NCBI GenBank assembly: GCA_963773875.1
Contig: CAVZCV010000009.1
Span: 62,001-126,000 of the forward strand
DNA: 64,000 nucleotides
Direction of reading: 5' to 3'
DNA from: CAVTYH01 sp963773875
GTDB taxonomy: Bacteria > Planctomycetota > Planctomycetia > Pirellulales > JADZDJ01
This document shows positions 8,473 through 19,217 of the stretch, one piece after another. The position numbers and the translations under genes are program-made. The notes beneath the pieces were generated by a model. That model searched no databases and was not told the DNA's origin. It was given only the letters and a program-made list of their open reading frames with translations. Every line of letters begins with the position of its first letter. Position 1 is the stretch's first letter.

Positions 8473-10142
8473 TCAGGTGCTTTTTTGAAATTCCTCGATC
8501 GCTTGATCAACCGACAGGTGCCGGCCAACGTAGCCGACTCGATCTTCCAATGCTTCGGCGCAGCAGGTCGCGAACTTTGGCATGAGCTCCAACAATGCGC
8601 AGTGGGGTTTCACGTTTTGCAAGATTCTCGTGCAACGCGACGAGCATCCGCGCACCGGCCACGTCGACCATCGGCGAGTCGGAAAGGTCGCCGATCACGA
8701 GCTTCAGCTGTGGCGTTGCTTCAATTCTGTCCCACACAACCTGGCGAACATAATCGGCATTGAAATACAAGAGCGAAGATTCCACTCGAAAGATAACAAT
8801 GCCTGCCAGCACTTCATTGTCGGGATGGCGCTCAAGATCGGAATAGCGCCGGGTGCCCGCAATCCGACCGAGAAACGCGACGTGGGGGTGCGCGACGCCC
8901 GCAATCAGCATCAAGAGCGAGGCAATGGCCGCCACCAGAACGCCCTTCAGGATACCCAGCAATAGCACGCCGACGAGCGCCACCATCGAGATGTTGAATT
9001 CGAATCGACTGACGTGCCAAAGGTGACGCAAGGCCTTCAGATCAATGAGTCCTCGCACGGCAACCAGGACGATCGCAGCCAGCACAACTGTCGGCAGATT
9101 TGCCAGCAAGGCCCGTCAAAAACAGGAGACATCCGGCTAAGGTAAGCGAGGCGAACAGCACGGCCAGCGGCGTTCGCGCTCCGGCCTTATCGTTAACCGC
9201 CGATTGCGAAAGTCCGCCCGCCACAGGAAAGCCCTGGCCAAAGCCCACTGCCAGGTTGGCCGCGCCCAGCGCGAGCAATTCTTGACGTGGATCAATCTCG
9301 TAATTGTTCTTGGCGGCCAAGGTGCGCGCCGCCGAAATGCTTTCGATGTAGGAAAGCAGGAAACAGGCGCAGCTAAGCGGAAGAATTCCGTCGACATCAC
9401 GCAGCCGCACAACCGGGAAATTGATCGTTGGCAGTCCCGCCGGTAGCGCGCCCACCGTCGCGACGCCAGAATCCTTAAGCGAGCTTAGCGATACGACAAT
9501 CGTGGCCAGAGCGACGACCAATAGCGCCATGGGCCACCCTGGCAGAAACTTCTCGCCGACGAGCAAAAGCGCAAGCGCAGCAATCCCAAGGCCAAGCACG
9601 GCGAGATTGGTTTCGCCAAGTTGTCCCACCAGCATCCAGGCACGCTCGAAGAAATGATCACCACCCCCCGGCACACCGAACAGTTTGGGGAGCTGAGTCA
9701 TGGCAATCGTCAGCGCCGCCCCGGCCTTGAAACCGAGCAATATCGTGTCGCTGATAAAGTTGACCAGCCCGCTCAGACGCAACAACCAAGCCAGCCCGCT
9801 AAGGGCAGCGACGACGAGAGCGGAAAGCGCAGCGATTGCAATCCAGCGAGAAGGATCGCCATCCGCCATGCCAGCGACGGTGCTGCCAACTAAAAGCGAA
9901 ATTGCGGAGGTTGGACCAATCGCCAACTGCCGAGAGGTCCCGAACACGGCATAAAACACACCGCCCAGCAAATAGCAGTAAATCCCGTGATGCGGCGGCA
10001 CGCCCGCCAATGAGGCATACGCCATAGATACTGGAATGGCGTAAGCGGCCAGCGTAATCCCGGCGACCGCATCAAACTTCAGCCATCCGGCACGGTACTC
10101 GGGAAGCCATCGCGCCGGCGGAAAGTGCGAACGCCATGACAT
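8473..10142 (-). CDS. SulP-family anion transporter with STAS domain, two frameshifts
   Basis: The N-terminal segment (10142 to about 9110) has the SulP signature start: AGITLAAYAIPVSMAYASLAG, then PPHHGIYCYLLGG, followed by repeated membrane helices. The frame then changes at about 9110; the next segment (LLANLPTVVLAAIVLVAV onward) holds the last helices and the cytoplasmic STAS domain (VVWDRIEATPQLKLVIGDLS, DVAGARMLVALHENLAKR). A second change near 8556-8561 leads to the true end, EDRVGYVGRHLSVDQAIEEF, with the stop at 8473. Together this is a full-length protein of about 556 residues. SulP members carry sulfate, bicarbonate or related anions; the substrate is not evident. It lies 45 bases after glgP. 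Confidence 0.85.
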
Positions 10143-10187
10143 AACTTAATCCATCGCAGCAATCTCTGCGGCTACACGAATCGCTGC

Positions 10188-12697
10188 TCAGTCAATCGGG
10201 CAGGGCTCCGCGTCCCAAATCTCTGAAGCGTACTGGCCGATCGTGCGGTCACTGGAGAATTTCCCCGAGCTTGCTACGTTCAAAATCGTCTTTCGCGACC
10301 AATTGTCTTTCTTGGCATACAACTCGACGAGTTGTCGATCGCTTTCTAAGTACGCTTGAAGATCGGCCAGATGCATGTAGTGATCACCATTTTTCAAAAG
10401 CGCATCGACAATCGGACTAAAGCAACCTGCCTCATTTCGGCTGAAATGATCGGACGAGATCGAATCCAACGCGGCGCGGGTTTCCGGATCGTTCTGATAG
10501 TGCCACTGGGGATTGTAGGATGTCCGTTGGCTGGCCACCTGCTCCGCGGTCAGGCCGAAAAGAAAGAAGTTCTCCTCGCCGGCTTCTTCCGCCATTTCAA
10601 TGGTCGCGCCATCGCGCGTGCCAATCGTCAGCGCCCCGTTCATCATGAACTTCATATTGCTCGTGCCGCTGGCTTCGTATCCGGCGGTCGAAATTTGGTT
10701 GGAAACGTCGCTGGCCGGAATCAGTCGTTCGGCAACGGTGACGCTATAGTCGGGCAGAAAGACAACTTTAAGCCGCCCGCGTGTTGCCGGATCGCCGTCG
10801 ATGGTACCACCCAAATTGTTGATGAATTTGATAATCAGCTTCGCGAGCCGATAAGCGGGAGCTGCCTTGCCGGCGAAAAAGAAAGTTCGCGGGAGAACTT
10901 CGAGCTTGGGATTCTCTCGCAGCCGGTGGTAGAGCACGATGATCCGCAGCGCATTGAGCAATTGCCGCTTGTATTCGTGAATACGCTTGACTTGGCAATC
11001 GAAGATCGAATCGGGATCGACCGTCACGCCTGAAGTGGCATTGAGCCAATCGACAAACTTGAGTTTGGCCTTTCGCTTGGCCTCGCGGAAATCGCTTTGA
11101 AAGCTGCTGTCGCTGGCGAGTGACTTGAGCCCGCCGAGCTGCGATAGGTCGGTGATCCAATCGCTGCCAATCGCCTTGGTGATCGTCTGCGCAAGCGGCG
11201 GGTTGGCCAGCAGCAGCCACCGCCGTGGTGTCACGCCGTTGGTCTTGTTGGAAAACCGATCGGGAAAGATCTCGGCGAGGTCTTTGACGGTTGTTTTGCG
11301 CAACAAGTCCGAATGAATCGCGGCCACCCCGTTTGTGCTGTGCGAACCGACGATCGCCAGGTTTGCCATCCGAATTTTGCGTGGATCGCCTTCTTCGACA
11401 AGGCTGACCGCCGCCAAACGCGAATGATCGCCGGGAAATCCGGCCTGCACGTCAGCCAGGAGGCGGCGATTGATCTCGAGAATGATTTCCAACTGTCGTG
11501 GCAGCAACATTTCGAACCACATGAGCGGCCACTTTTCGAGCGCTTCGGGCAATAGCGTATGGTTCGTGTAGGCCAGCGTGCGTTTAGTTAAATCAAAGGC
11601 GTCGTCCCACCCTAGCCTGGCATCGTCGAGCAGAATTCGCATTAATTCCGCAACTGCCATCGCGGGGTGCGTATCGTTCAGTTGGATGGCCGCTTTCAGC
11701 GGCAGCGCATTCCAGTCGGTATTCGTTCGTCGGAAACGCCGTACCAAATCCGCCAAAGAACAGGCGACAAGAAAGTACTCTTGCACGAAGCGCAAACCTT
11801 GCCCCATGCTCGTCGAGTCGTCGGGGTACAAAACGCGGGTGAGGGAATCGGCCGCAAGTCGTTCCGCCAGAGCACCACAAAATCGCCCCGGCCAAACTCC
11901 TCAAAATCGAAATAATTCGGCGTGGCTGCCGCCCACAGTCGCAAACTATTAATGGTTTTGCCACCATACCCAACGATTGGCCGATCAAACGGGATCCCGA
12001 TGAGGCTCGATGGCTGGCCGAGAATCGCACGCAGGCTTCCGCCGCGCAGTTCAAACGAGCAGTTGAGCTTTACCTCCACCTGCTCGTGTGGCCGCGCGAC
12101 TTCCCAGGGGTCGGGAAAGCGAAGCCAATTGTCAGGCTGTTCATGCTGCCAACCATCTACGAAGCTTTGGCGGAAAATGCCATATTCGTAGCGTAAACCA
12201 TAGCCCATGGCTGGCAACTTCAACGTGGCCATCGAATCAAGAAAACAGGCTGCCAGCCGTCCCAGCCCGCCGTTACCAAGCCCTGCATCAGGTTCTTGTT
12301 CGAGCAAACTTAGCCAGTCCAGGTTGTGCCGCTTGATTGCTTCTTCTGCTATCGGGTCAAGTAGCAGGTTCGCAATGTTGTTGGCAAGCGATTTCCCGAT
12401 CAGGAACTCCATCGAAAGATAATAGACCCGCTTGGGATTCTTGCGATCATAGGTGTCTTCGGTGCGGATCCAACGCTGCGCGAGGACATCGCGCACGGAT
12501 CGAGCGAACGCCTCGTATTTCTCACGAGCGCCCGCTGCTCGCTCGCTGGTAACGCTGTCGAACAGGAGATGACGCTCAAACAACGCTTGGTCCGTGCCGG
12601 CAAACGAAATCGCGCCACATCCGTATTGGCGTCGAAGGTCCGCATGTCCTTCGGTCAAAACAGATCGCGAGTCAGCAGACTTTACTTTAGTAGCCAT
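10188..12697 (-). CDS. glgP: glycogen/starch phosphorylase GlgP, frameshift near 11875
   Basis: It releases glucose 1-phosphate from glycogen using pyridoxal phosphate. The N-terminal segment (12697 to about 11875) shows YYLSMEFLIGKSLANN and GNGGLGRLAACFLDSMA. The C-terminal segment shows ALNDTHPA-type active-site loop (IQLNDTHPAMAVAELMR) and the PLP-lysine motif EASGTSNMKFMMNG. The frame changes at GAT TTT GTG GTG; restoring one G gives GDFVGALAERLAADSLTRVLYPDD, the expected family sequence, and a total of about 836 residues (normal length). The gene starts 23 bases after the phosphoketolase gene, and sulP follows 45 bases later. Confidence 0.93.
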
Positions 12698-12720
12698 AAA
12701 GAACCGCCAGTTTGGAAAAT

Positions 12721-15185
12721 CTAAACGTTATCGCCCTCGGTCGAAGTGCCGCGCGTTTTGGCAAGCTCTTTCGCGCCCCACTTCCATCCGCTGATTGCCG
12801 GCATGTCGTCACCGTGTTTTTCAATGTATTCCTGGTGCTCGATCAACTTCTCGTGGATTGCCTGCTTGAAATACGCCGCCTTGGCGCCAAGCTGCGGTAA
12901 GCGGTCGATGACATCTTCGCAAAGGTGGTATCGGTCTAAATCGTTCATCACAACCATATCGAAGGGCGTCGTTGTGGTGCCTTCTTCCTTGTAGCCGCGC
13001 ACGTGCAGGTTTTTGTGGTTGGTGCGCCGGTAGGTTAAGCGGTGAATTAACCACGGGTAGCCGTGGAACGCGAAGACGATTGGCTTGTCCTTGGTAAATA
13101 GGGCATCAAAATCACGGTCTGACAGGCCGTGCGGGTGCTCGGCTTCCGGTTGCAGCTTCATCAAGTCCACGACGTTGACGACGCGCACCTTCAACTCCGG
13201 CAAGTGCTTGCGGATCAACTCGACGGCAGCAAGCGTCTCCAGAGTCGGCACGTCGCCGCAGCAAGCCATCACGACATCGGGCTCGCATCCCTTGTCATTG
13301 GAGGCCCATTCCCAGATGCCAAGGCCTTCCGTGCAATGTTTGATGGCCTGGTCCATGGTCAACCATTGCGGGGCCGGTTGCTTGCCGGCGATCACGACGT
13401 TGACGTAGTTGCGACTGCGCAAGCAATGGTCGGTGACTGAAAGCAGACAGTTGGCGTCCGGCGGCAAATAAACTCGTACGACCTCGGCCTTCTTATTGAC
13501 GACATGGTCGATGAAGCCTGGATCCTGATGACTCAATCCATTATGGTCCTGCCGCCAAACATGCGAGCTCAGGAAATAATTGAACGATGCAATCGGCCGG
13601 CGCCACGGGATATGGTTACACGTTTTCAGCCACTTCGCGTGCTGATTGAACATCGAATCGATGATGTGAATGAATGCTTCGTAGCACGAAAAGAAGCCAT
13701 GCCTCCCCGTGAGCAAATACGCCTCTAGCCAGCCCTGGCACTGATGCTCGCTCAGGACCTCCATCACGCGGCCGTCTGGACTGAGCTTGTCGTCTTCAGG
13801 ATAGATGTCGGCCATGTAGCAGCGCGTGGTCACGTCGAGCACGTCCTGCCAGCGGTTGGAGTTGTTTTCGTCGGGACTGAACAGTCGAAAGTTCTTGCTC
13901 TGCATGTTCAGCTTCATAATGTCGCGCAGGAACTTTCCCATTTCACGCGCGGACTCCGCGGTGGTCGCGCCGGGACTCGGGACTTTGACGGCGTAGTCGC
14001 GGAAGTCGGGCATTTTCAGTTCGCGCATCAAGAGGCCACCATTGGCGTGTGGGTTGTCGCTCATACGGCGATGCCCCTGCGGCGCCAGCTCGGCGAACTC
14101 GCTCTTGAGCTTGCCCTGAGCATCGAACAGCTCTTCCGGTTTGTAGGCCTTCATCCACTGTTCGAGGATCTTGATGTGTTCCGGCTTGTCCATGTCGCCC
14201 ATCGGCACCTGATGCGAACGCCAGTAGTCTTCGCATTTCTTCCCATCAATTTCCGCCGGACAGGTCCAACCCTTCGGCGTGCGAAACACGATCATCGGCC
14301 ACGCGGGACGCGCAACCTTCGCGCCTTTGGCTCGTGCGGTGGACCAAATTTGTTTGATCTCGGCGACACAAGCATCCATCACGTCGGCCAACTGTTGATG
14401 GACCGCCTCGGGCTCATGCCCCTCGACGAAGTACGGCTTGTAGCCCATGCCTTCGAAGAATTTGCGTAACTCCTCCTCGGGAATGCGCGCTAAAAAGCAG
14501 GGGTTCGCGATTTTATAGCCGTTGAGATGCAAGATCGGAAGCACGGCGCCGTCGCGCGCCGGGTTAAGGAACTTATTGCCGTGCCAGCCGGTGGCCAGCG
14601 CGCTGTCTCCGCTTCGCCATCGCCGACGACGCAAGCCACAATCAAGTCCGGGTTGTCGAATGCGGCTCCATATGCGTGCGAGAGCGCATAACCGAGTTCG
14701 CCGCCTTCGTGGATCGAGCCGGGCGTCTCCGGAGCGACGTGGCTAGGAATGCCGCCAGGGAAACTGAATTGTTTGAACAACTTCTTCATTCCCTCAGCGT
14801 CCTGGCTGATGTTCGGATAGTATTCGCTGTAGGTGCCTTCGAGATAGGCGTGCGCCACCAGCGATGGGCCACCGTGTCCCGGACCAATGATGTAAATCAT
14901 GTCCAGGTCATCTTTCTTGATGACCCGATTCAAATGCACGCAAAGCATATTCAAGCCCGGCGACGTGCCCCAGTGTCCGAGCAGCCGTGGTTTAATGTGC
15001 TCGCGCTTCAGCGGCTCGCGCAACAGTGGATTATCGAGCAGGTAAATCTGGCCGACGGAAAGATAATTGGACGCTCGCCAATAGGCATCCATCTTTCGCA
15101 GTTCTTCCGTCGTGAGCGAAGCCTTTACGTCGGATTTTGATTCTGATTTGGGCTTCCGTTTTGGATCGGCGCTTGCGATAGACAT
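12721..15185 (-). CDS. xfp: phosphoketolase (xylulose 5-P / fructose 6-P), frameshift near 14603
   Basis: It splits xylulose 5-phosphate or fructose 6-phosphate with phosphate into acetyl phosphate and a shorter sugar phosphate, using thiamine diphosphate. The N-terminal segment has GHWGTSPGLNMLCVHLNR, GPGHGGPSLVAHAYLEGTYS and VVGDGEAET. The C-terminal segment continues ALATGWHGNKFLNPARDGAV and includes NPHANGGLLMRELK and the C-terminal HGYPWLIHRLTYRR. One missing base between GEAET and ALATGWHG (14599-14612) splits the frame. The total of about 821 residues matches the family. AAAGGA lies about 7 bases before the ATG. It is the first gene of the minus-strand cluster with glgP, so glucose 1-P from glycogen could feed the phosphoketolase pathway. 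Confidence 0.93.
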
Positions 15186-15483
15186 GGCTCATTCCTTTTG
15201 CGAATTTGTCAGAACCGGGCACGGAACGTGAAAAGAGAAAGGTTCCGCTGCGATCGCCCAGCGCATCATAAGCATTTTATGGACATCGATCGAGTAACCC
15301 GAATTAGTTTCTTTCCCGATAGCACGCTCGGTCATCCGGAAACGCACGGGTTCACATCATTTTCGAACAATTCGCGAATTGCTACTCGCATCGGCATGTC
15401 CGTTGCACGCGGCCCCGCAAGTTTCCCATTCGGGCAACCGCTGTTATTACGCCATATGCAGGGCAGCATACCGTCCGGTGAAA

Positions 15484-16827
15484 TCAAGCACCTTTCTTTG
15501 TCGCTACTTGTGGATTCTCCACGTGCAGCAGCAACCATTGTTGTGTATTACCATCTGCAAAATGGACAAGCACACGGGTTTCGTTCTTGGTCATGTTGGC
15601 GAATCCGGTTTCCACGATCGGCGTGTTCTTCCCTGCAATCGTAAATGCCGCACGCTGACTTTTTTGGTCAACCATGCCCTCAACCGATTCGATCTGTCCG
15701 GTCGATTTGTTTTGATACGTGCCGGCAATGATTCCTTCCTTGCTGACCGCCAATTGCAAGAACATGTTAGGAACTGCGTCGGCGACGCCGTCCTGCGTCA
15801 GAGCGAACACGCCCAGCGGCAGCCACTCCATAGTGTCTGGATTCTCTACCTTGGGAACGTTGGTGGCGAGCTGCTCGGCTTGGTCAGCGTATTCATCCGC
15901 GGGCACGGTGGTGTCGCCGGTGTGGACTACGTCGCCTTCGTAGTAGACGTTTCCTCCTGTTCCGTAGTCGTAATAGGCTTCGTTGCCCCAATTCCAAGGC
16001 AGGAAATTCTGAGCCACGTTGAATGTCGCCCACGACCAAAACACAGGATTCTGATCGAACCGGTAGTTGCCTTGCGAATTCGCGCCCCAGAAGTCGTTGT
16101 ACAAGTTGTCGCCGTATTGCTCGCGCATGCCATCGCGGACCTGATCGGCATTCTTGCCCAATTCCTGCTGTCGTGCCGTGCGACGTTCGCCGCGACCCTC
16201 TGCGATGCTCGCACGCGCCTGACCTGGTTTTGCTATTGCTACCTTTGCCGCCGGACGATCAACGCGGTTTTCCACTTTCCCTTGACGGTTGGTAGCTAGT
16301 GCCGCACCGGCTGCTCCGGCAGCTACCGCCGTGCCTGCGCGACTGGGTGAAGAGCCGCCTTCTAGAAAATCGGCCACCGCGGTATTGGCGCCCGCAGGGC
16401 GAGTGGAGGGAGACGCATCCGCGAATTTTTGCGACCCCGACGCATTCGGTCGCGCGCCTTGAGCGGCGCCTGGCGTGGACTTTGCCGCAACAGCCGCGGA
16501 CTTAGCCGTGCCAGCAGTGGACTTCGCCGTGCCAGCAGTGGACTTCGCTGTGCCAGCAGTGGACTTCGCTGTGCCCGCTGTATTGGGACGCGCGGCACTC
16601 GCTTGCGATTTGCTCGGTGCTGCCGTACGACTCATCGATGGACTTGCGCTGGTCGCTGCCGACGGTCTTGATGCTCCACCGCTGCTGCGACTGCCGCCTC
16701 CACCTCCACCTCCACTTCGACCGCCGCCGCCGCCCCCGCCCCCCCCACCACCGCGGCCGATCGCGTCGCCAACAAGGAGAGCCATCGCCAACAAGCCAAT
16801 CACGAAAATAGTTATCGTGCGTTTCAT
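15484..16827 (-). CDS. exported Gly/Ala/Ser-rich surface protein ('mu-protocadherin-like' planctomycete type)
   Basis: About 447 residues. A signal peptide (MKRTITIFVIGLLAMALL) is followed by a run of glycines broken by R and S (residues about 25-45), then a low-complexity Ala/Ser/Thr/Lys region with four copies of AGTAKS(T). A structured C-terminal part starts near residue 210, with a tyrosine/tryptophan-rich block (YNDFWGANSQGNYRFDQNP) and a beta-rich end. Proteins of this build are common in Pirellulales and are usually labelled 'mu-protocadherin-like, putative cell-surface'. The ATG at 16827 is chosen because it begins the signal peptide. The gene starts 32 bases after the 16860-17765 gene on the same strand, so the two are probably co-transcribed. 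Function is unknown. Confidence 0.7.
   Translation of the reverse strand: MKRTITIFVIGLLAMALLVGDAIGRGGGGGGGGGGGRSGGGGGGGSRSSGGASRPSAATSASPSMSRTAAPSKSQASAARPNTAGTAKSTAGTAKSTAGTAKSTAGTAKSAAVAAKSTPGAAQGARPNASGSQKFADASPSTRPAGANTAVADFLEGGSSPSRAGTAVAAGAAGAALATNRQGKVENRVDRPAAKVAIAKPGQARASIAEGRGERRTARQQELGKNADQVRDGMREQYGDNLYNDFWGANSQGNYRFDQNPVFWSWATFNVAQNFLPWNWGNEAYYDYGTGGNVYYEGDVVHTGDTTVPADEYADQAEQLATNVPKVENPDTMEWLPLGVFALTQDGVADAVPNMFLQLAVSKEGIIAGTYQNKSTGQIESVEGMVDQKSQRAAFTIAGKNTPIVETGFANMTKNETRVLVHFADGNTQQWLLLHVENPQVATKKGA
16508..16580 (-). repeat. 21-base tandem repeat inside the surface-protein gene
   Basis: Three full and one partial 21-base units occur back to back (16508-16528, 16529-16549, 16550-16570, then a diverged copy), all in frame and coding AGTAKST. 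Near-identity at the DNA level points to recent slippage, so the copy number is likely variable between strains. Confidence 0.85.
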
Positions 16828-16859
16828 GGGTAAGTCCCCGTATGATTGAAGGATTAGAA

Positions 16860-17765
16860 TCACTTGGCATCGGAGTTGACATTGCGAGCTACTTTGATCG
16901 GCTCGATGTTAGGCAGGATTTCGCCATCCAACTCTCGGCCGGTGGATTGCCAGGTGAACGTGTTCTTATCGAGCATGGTCAGAATATTGATGGCCGAGGT
17001 TTTGCGGCCATCCGGCATCGTCGCGGCGGCATTGATGATCCAGCGATTACCTTTCTTCGCCCACGTTGCTTCGCCGAAACCGCCGTCGGAATCGAACACC
17101 CAGGAGCGAATTTTTCCAATACTTGGGTCCCAACCGATGAGCTGTATTCCGGACATGTCCAGTCGATCCGAAATGGAAATCGCAAACTGCCGCATGATAA
17201 ACGTCTGATTCTTGGTCCATTTGCACTTCATTTCGACCTTGCTGCGATCATCTTGGTCGACCCAGTCACCAATCATCCATTCCAGGTCCTTCAGTCGCTC
17301 GAAATTCGAGAAAACCACCGGCGAATCTTCCTCGCTCACGCGATCCAGGAGCCACTTCCCGTCGCGTTTTACGTGGATCGCCGTATATTCGCTGCTTTTC
17401 GGCTCCTTTTCAGACTTCTTGACGACTTGCGCCGTTCCGCGTTCCATCGCCACCGTCGGCGAAAGGAACACAATCGATTTCACGTCGACCACCAGTTTTG
17501 CATCACCTAGACTCTTGAGAACCGCAGCAAATTGGTCCGCAATCGCGTCGTGGCCCACCGCTTCGTCGCCTGTTTCCGGGTTCACGTAAACTGCGTCGGG
17601 CGACCAAAACGTCGCCAACGTCTTTGCATCATGATTGTTGTACGCAGTGACATACTCGGCCACGTTGTTGCGGATGGTCGCTTCGTCGGCGGCTTGGTCA
17701 GCGCGCAATTTCGAAGTCGCCACAAAAAACAATAAAACGGCCAGCGAAAACCAGAGCTTGTTCAT
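16860..17765 (-). CDS. exported SgcJ/EcaC-type (DUF4440, NTF2-like) protein with a C-terminal extension
   Basis: About 301 residues. A signal peptide (LWFSLAVLLFFVATSKLRA) is followed by an NTF2-like domain (DEATIRNNVAEYVTAYNNHD, FWSPDAVYVNPETGDEAVG, and the closing strand YTAIHVKRDGKWLLDRVSE). A second domain follows (residues about 160-295, WMIGDWVDQDD ... DGGFGEATWAKKGNRWII), a beta-rich module often found after SnoaL-like domains in planctomycetes. AGGAG lies 8 bases before the ATG at 17765, which is why that start is used. It is followed by the surface-protein gene on the same strand. Role unknown; extracytoplasmic location is inferred from the signal peptide. Confidence 0.75.
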   Translation of the reverse strand: MNKLWFSLAVLLFFVATSKLRADQAADEATIRNNVAEYVTAYNNHDAKTLATFWSPDAVYVNPETGDEAVGHDAIADQFAAVLKSLGDAKLVVDVKSIVFLSPTVAMERGTAQVVKKSEKEPKSSEYTAIHVKRDGKWLLDRVSEEDSPVVFSNFERLKDLEWMIGDWVDQDDRSKVEMKCKWTKNQTFIMRQFAISISDRLDMSGIQLIGWDPSIGKIRSWVFDSDGGFGEATWAKKGNRWIINAAATMPDGRKTSAINILTMLDKNTFTWQSTGRELDGEILPNIEPIKVARNVNSDAK

Positions 17766-18351
17766 GATTTGTTCTCCTGATTTCACCGAAGGATTTTTTA
17801 AGAAGGTCGACGATCTGGCGCGACATTAAAAACTATAAATCTAGAGAGTTCTCGTTCGGCGACCGCTGTCAAACTCAACCGCGGCACTCCTCGAACCCTC
17901 CAAGTCGACGAGGCGAACTGGGAAAGTGATGTCCCGGTCGCCACCAAGCGCATTCTTTGAAGCTACTTTTCCGCGCTCAGGTTCTTCGAGCCGGAACTCT
18001 TGTGGATCAACCACTGCATAATGACGCAAAACACCAAACCCGCGAATACGTGAACCTTGGACAAAGGTATGGAATCAACCGAACGCGCACACAAGACAAA
18101 GACCATTCAAGACGGGCGCAGATAAACGGCCAACGGAGCTGATATTGATATATCGATGGTTGCCCCTCGAGTGCGCCCGGATCTTACCATATTCCAAGCG
18201 CTCGGCAAGTTTTTAGTGGTACTGGCGTCATCAAAACTCTGCCACTGCAATCTGGAACCAATATTAGCGAAGTCGTTCGGCCGGCGATGCGTTGCGGCAA
18301 ACATAGCCACAGATCATACTGCGGGCACTGCGCCGTCTACGAAAATCAACC
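17766..18351. other. 586-base spacer, no clear gene
   Basis: The stretch lies between two divergent genes (minus-strand 16860-17765 and the plus-strand channel gene). An open frame on the minus strand at 17841-18029 starts with TTG and has no recognisable features. The region presumably holds both promoters, but I see no convincing boxes. Confidence 0.4.
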
Positions 18352-18786
18352 ATGCTCCAGCAACTTTCCCTTGCGCTTGCTTTGACGTGCGTTACGGTGG
18401 TTATCCATGCGGTCGGATCAGTCTATGTCGTTCTTCCGGCGGCAGGTTTATTGCAGCCGAACGTTGATTCTGCAAACATTCCTCGCCCGATATGGACCTT
18501 GATTCGCCTAGTGAGCGGTTTGTTGCTTCTGCACCTTTTTGAAATGGCTGTGTGGGCACTCGCTTTCGTGATTGTTGGAATGCTGCCGGATTTTGAAACT
18601 TCGCTGTATTTCTCCCTAAAGAGCTATACGACGGTTGGATACGGCGACGTCCTGCCGCCGCAAGCCTGGCGGCTGGTCGGCCCGTTGGAAGCGGCCGTCG
18701 GTGTGCTCATGCTCGGCTTATCAACAGGCTTTATTGTGACCGCAGTACAAAAGGTCTTTGTCGATCGACGCGACACAAGGCGATAA
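18352..18786 (+). CDS. two-helix potassium channel-like protein (Ion_trans_2)
   Basis: The 144-residue membrane protein contains the K+ selectivity filter TTVGYGD (residues about 92-98), preceded by a pore helix (SLYFSLKSY) and followed by an inner helix (GPLEAAVGVLMLGLSTGFIVTAV). Two further hydrophobic stretches occur in the N-terminal half. It would form a tetrameric cation channel in the inner membrane. No regulatory RCK domain is attached; the protein ends soon after the last helix (VFVDRRDTRR). The neighbour ppk2 lies about 430 bases downstream on the same strand. Selectivity for K+ is inferred from the filter motif. Confidence 0.85.
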   Translation: MLQQLSLALALTCVTVVIHAVGSVYVVLPAAGLLQPNVDSANIPRPIWTLIRLVSGLLLLHLFEMAVWALAFVIVGMLPDFETSLYFSLKSYTTVGYGDVLPPQAWRLVGPLEAAVGVLMLGLSTGFIVTAVQKVFVDRRDTRR

Positions 18787-19217
18787 CCAAACGGAAGCCG
18801 AACCGATAACCTGATTTTGTTGACTTGCCAGCGCCGGCGCAGTTAGGGTTTGTAACGTTTGAGCGGCTCCCAATGGGCCGTTCATGGCATCACGGATCCT
18901 CCCGCGACAATTGTTCGGGATCGTCTTCGGGCCATGCTGGCCCCGTTGGGCATGCAGCGAATGACTGCTGCGGTGCGATTCCCCAGTAATCGCTTCAACG
19001 TGTCCCTATTCATTTATTTCTGTCCCGCACGCTTGAGTTGATTGCCTCGATTAACTGCGAGGCGGATAGACACCAACGGTTCCGCCGACTCACGTGGTTG
19101 GCGGCGGGCACGATGCTCGATTAAACAAAACATCGCTGCACTTCAATTGAAAGCAGAGGAAGTCGCAGCGAAGGCAACAGATTCATTTTCGACGCGCACT
19201 TGCGCCGCGGAGAAGCT
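18787..19217. other. 431-base spacer before ppk2
   Basis: No gene is supported. The only recognisable element is GGAG about five bases before the ppk2 start. Confidence 0.4.

Noticed and set aside
15379..16299. 306-codon plus-strand open frame
   Set aside because: Antisense to the structured half of the Gly-rich surface protein; no ribosome binding site and no domain.
16508..16580. Possible CRISPR array
   Set aside because: The repeats are contiguous 21-base units without spacers and in frame with a coding region.
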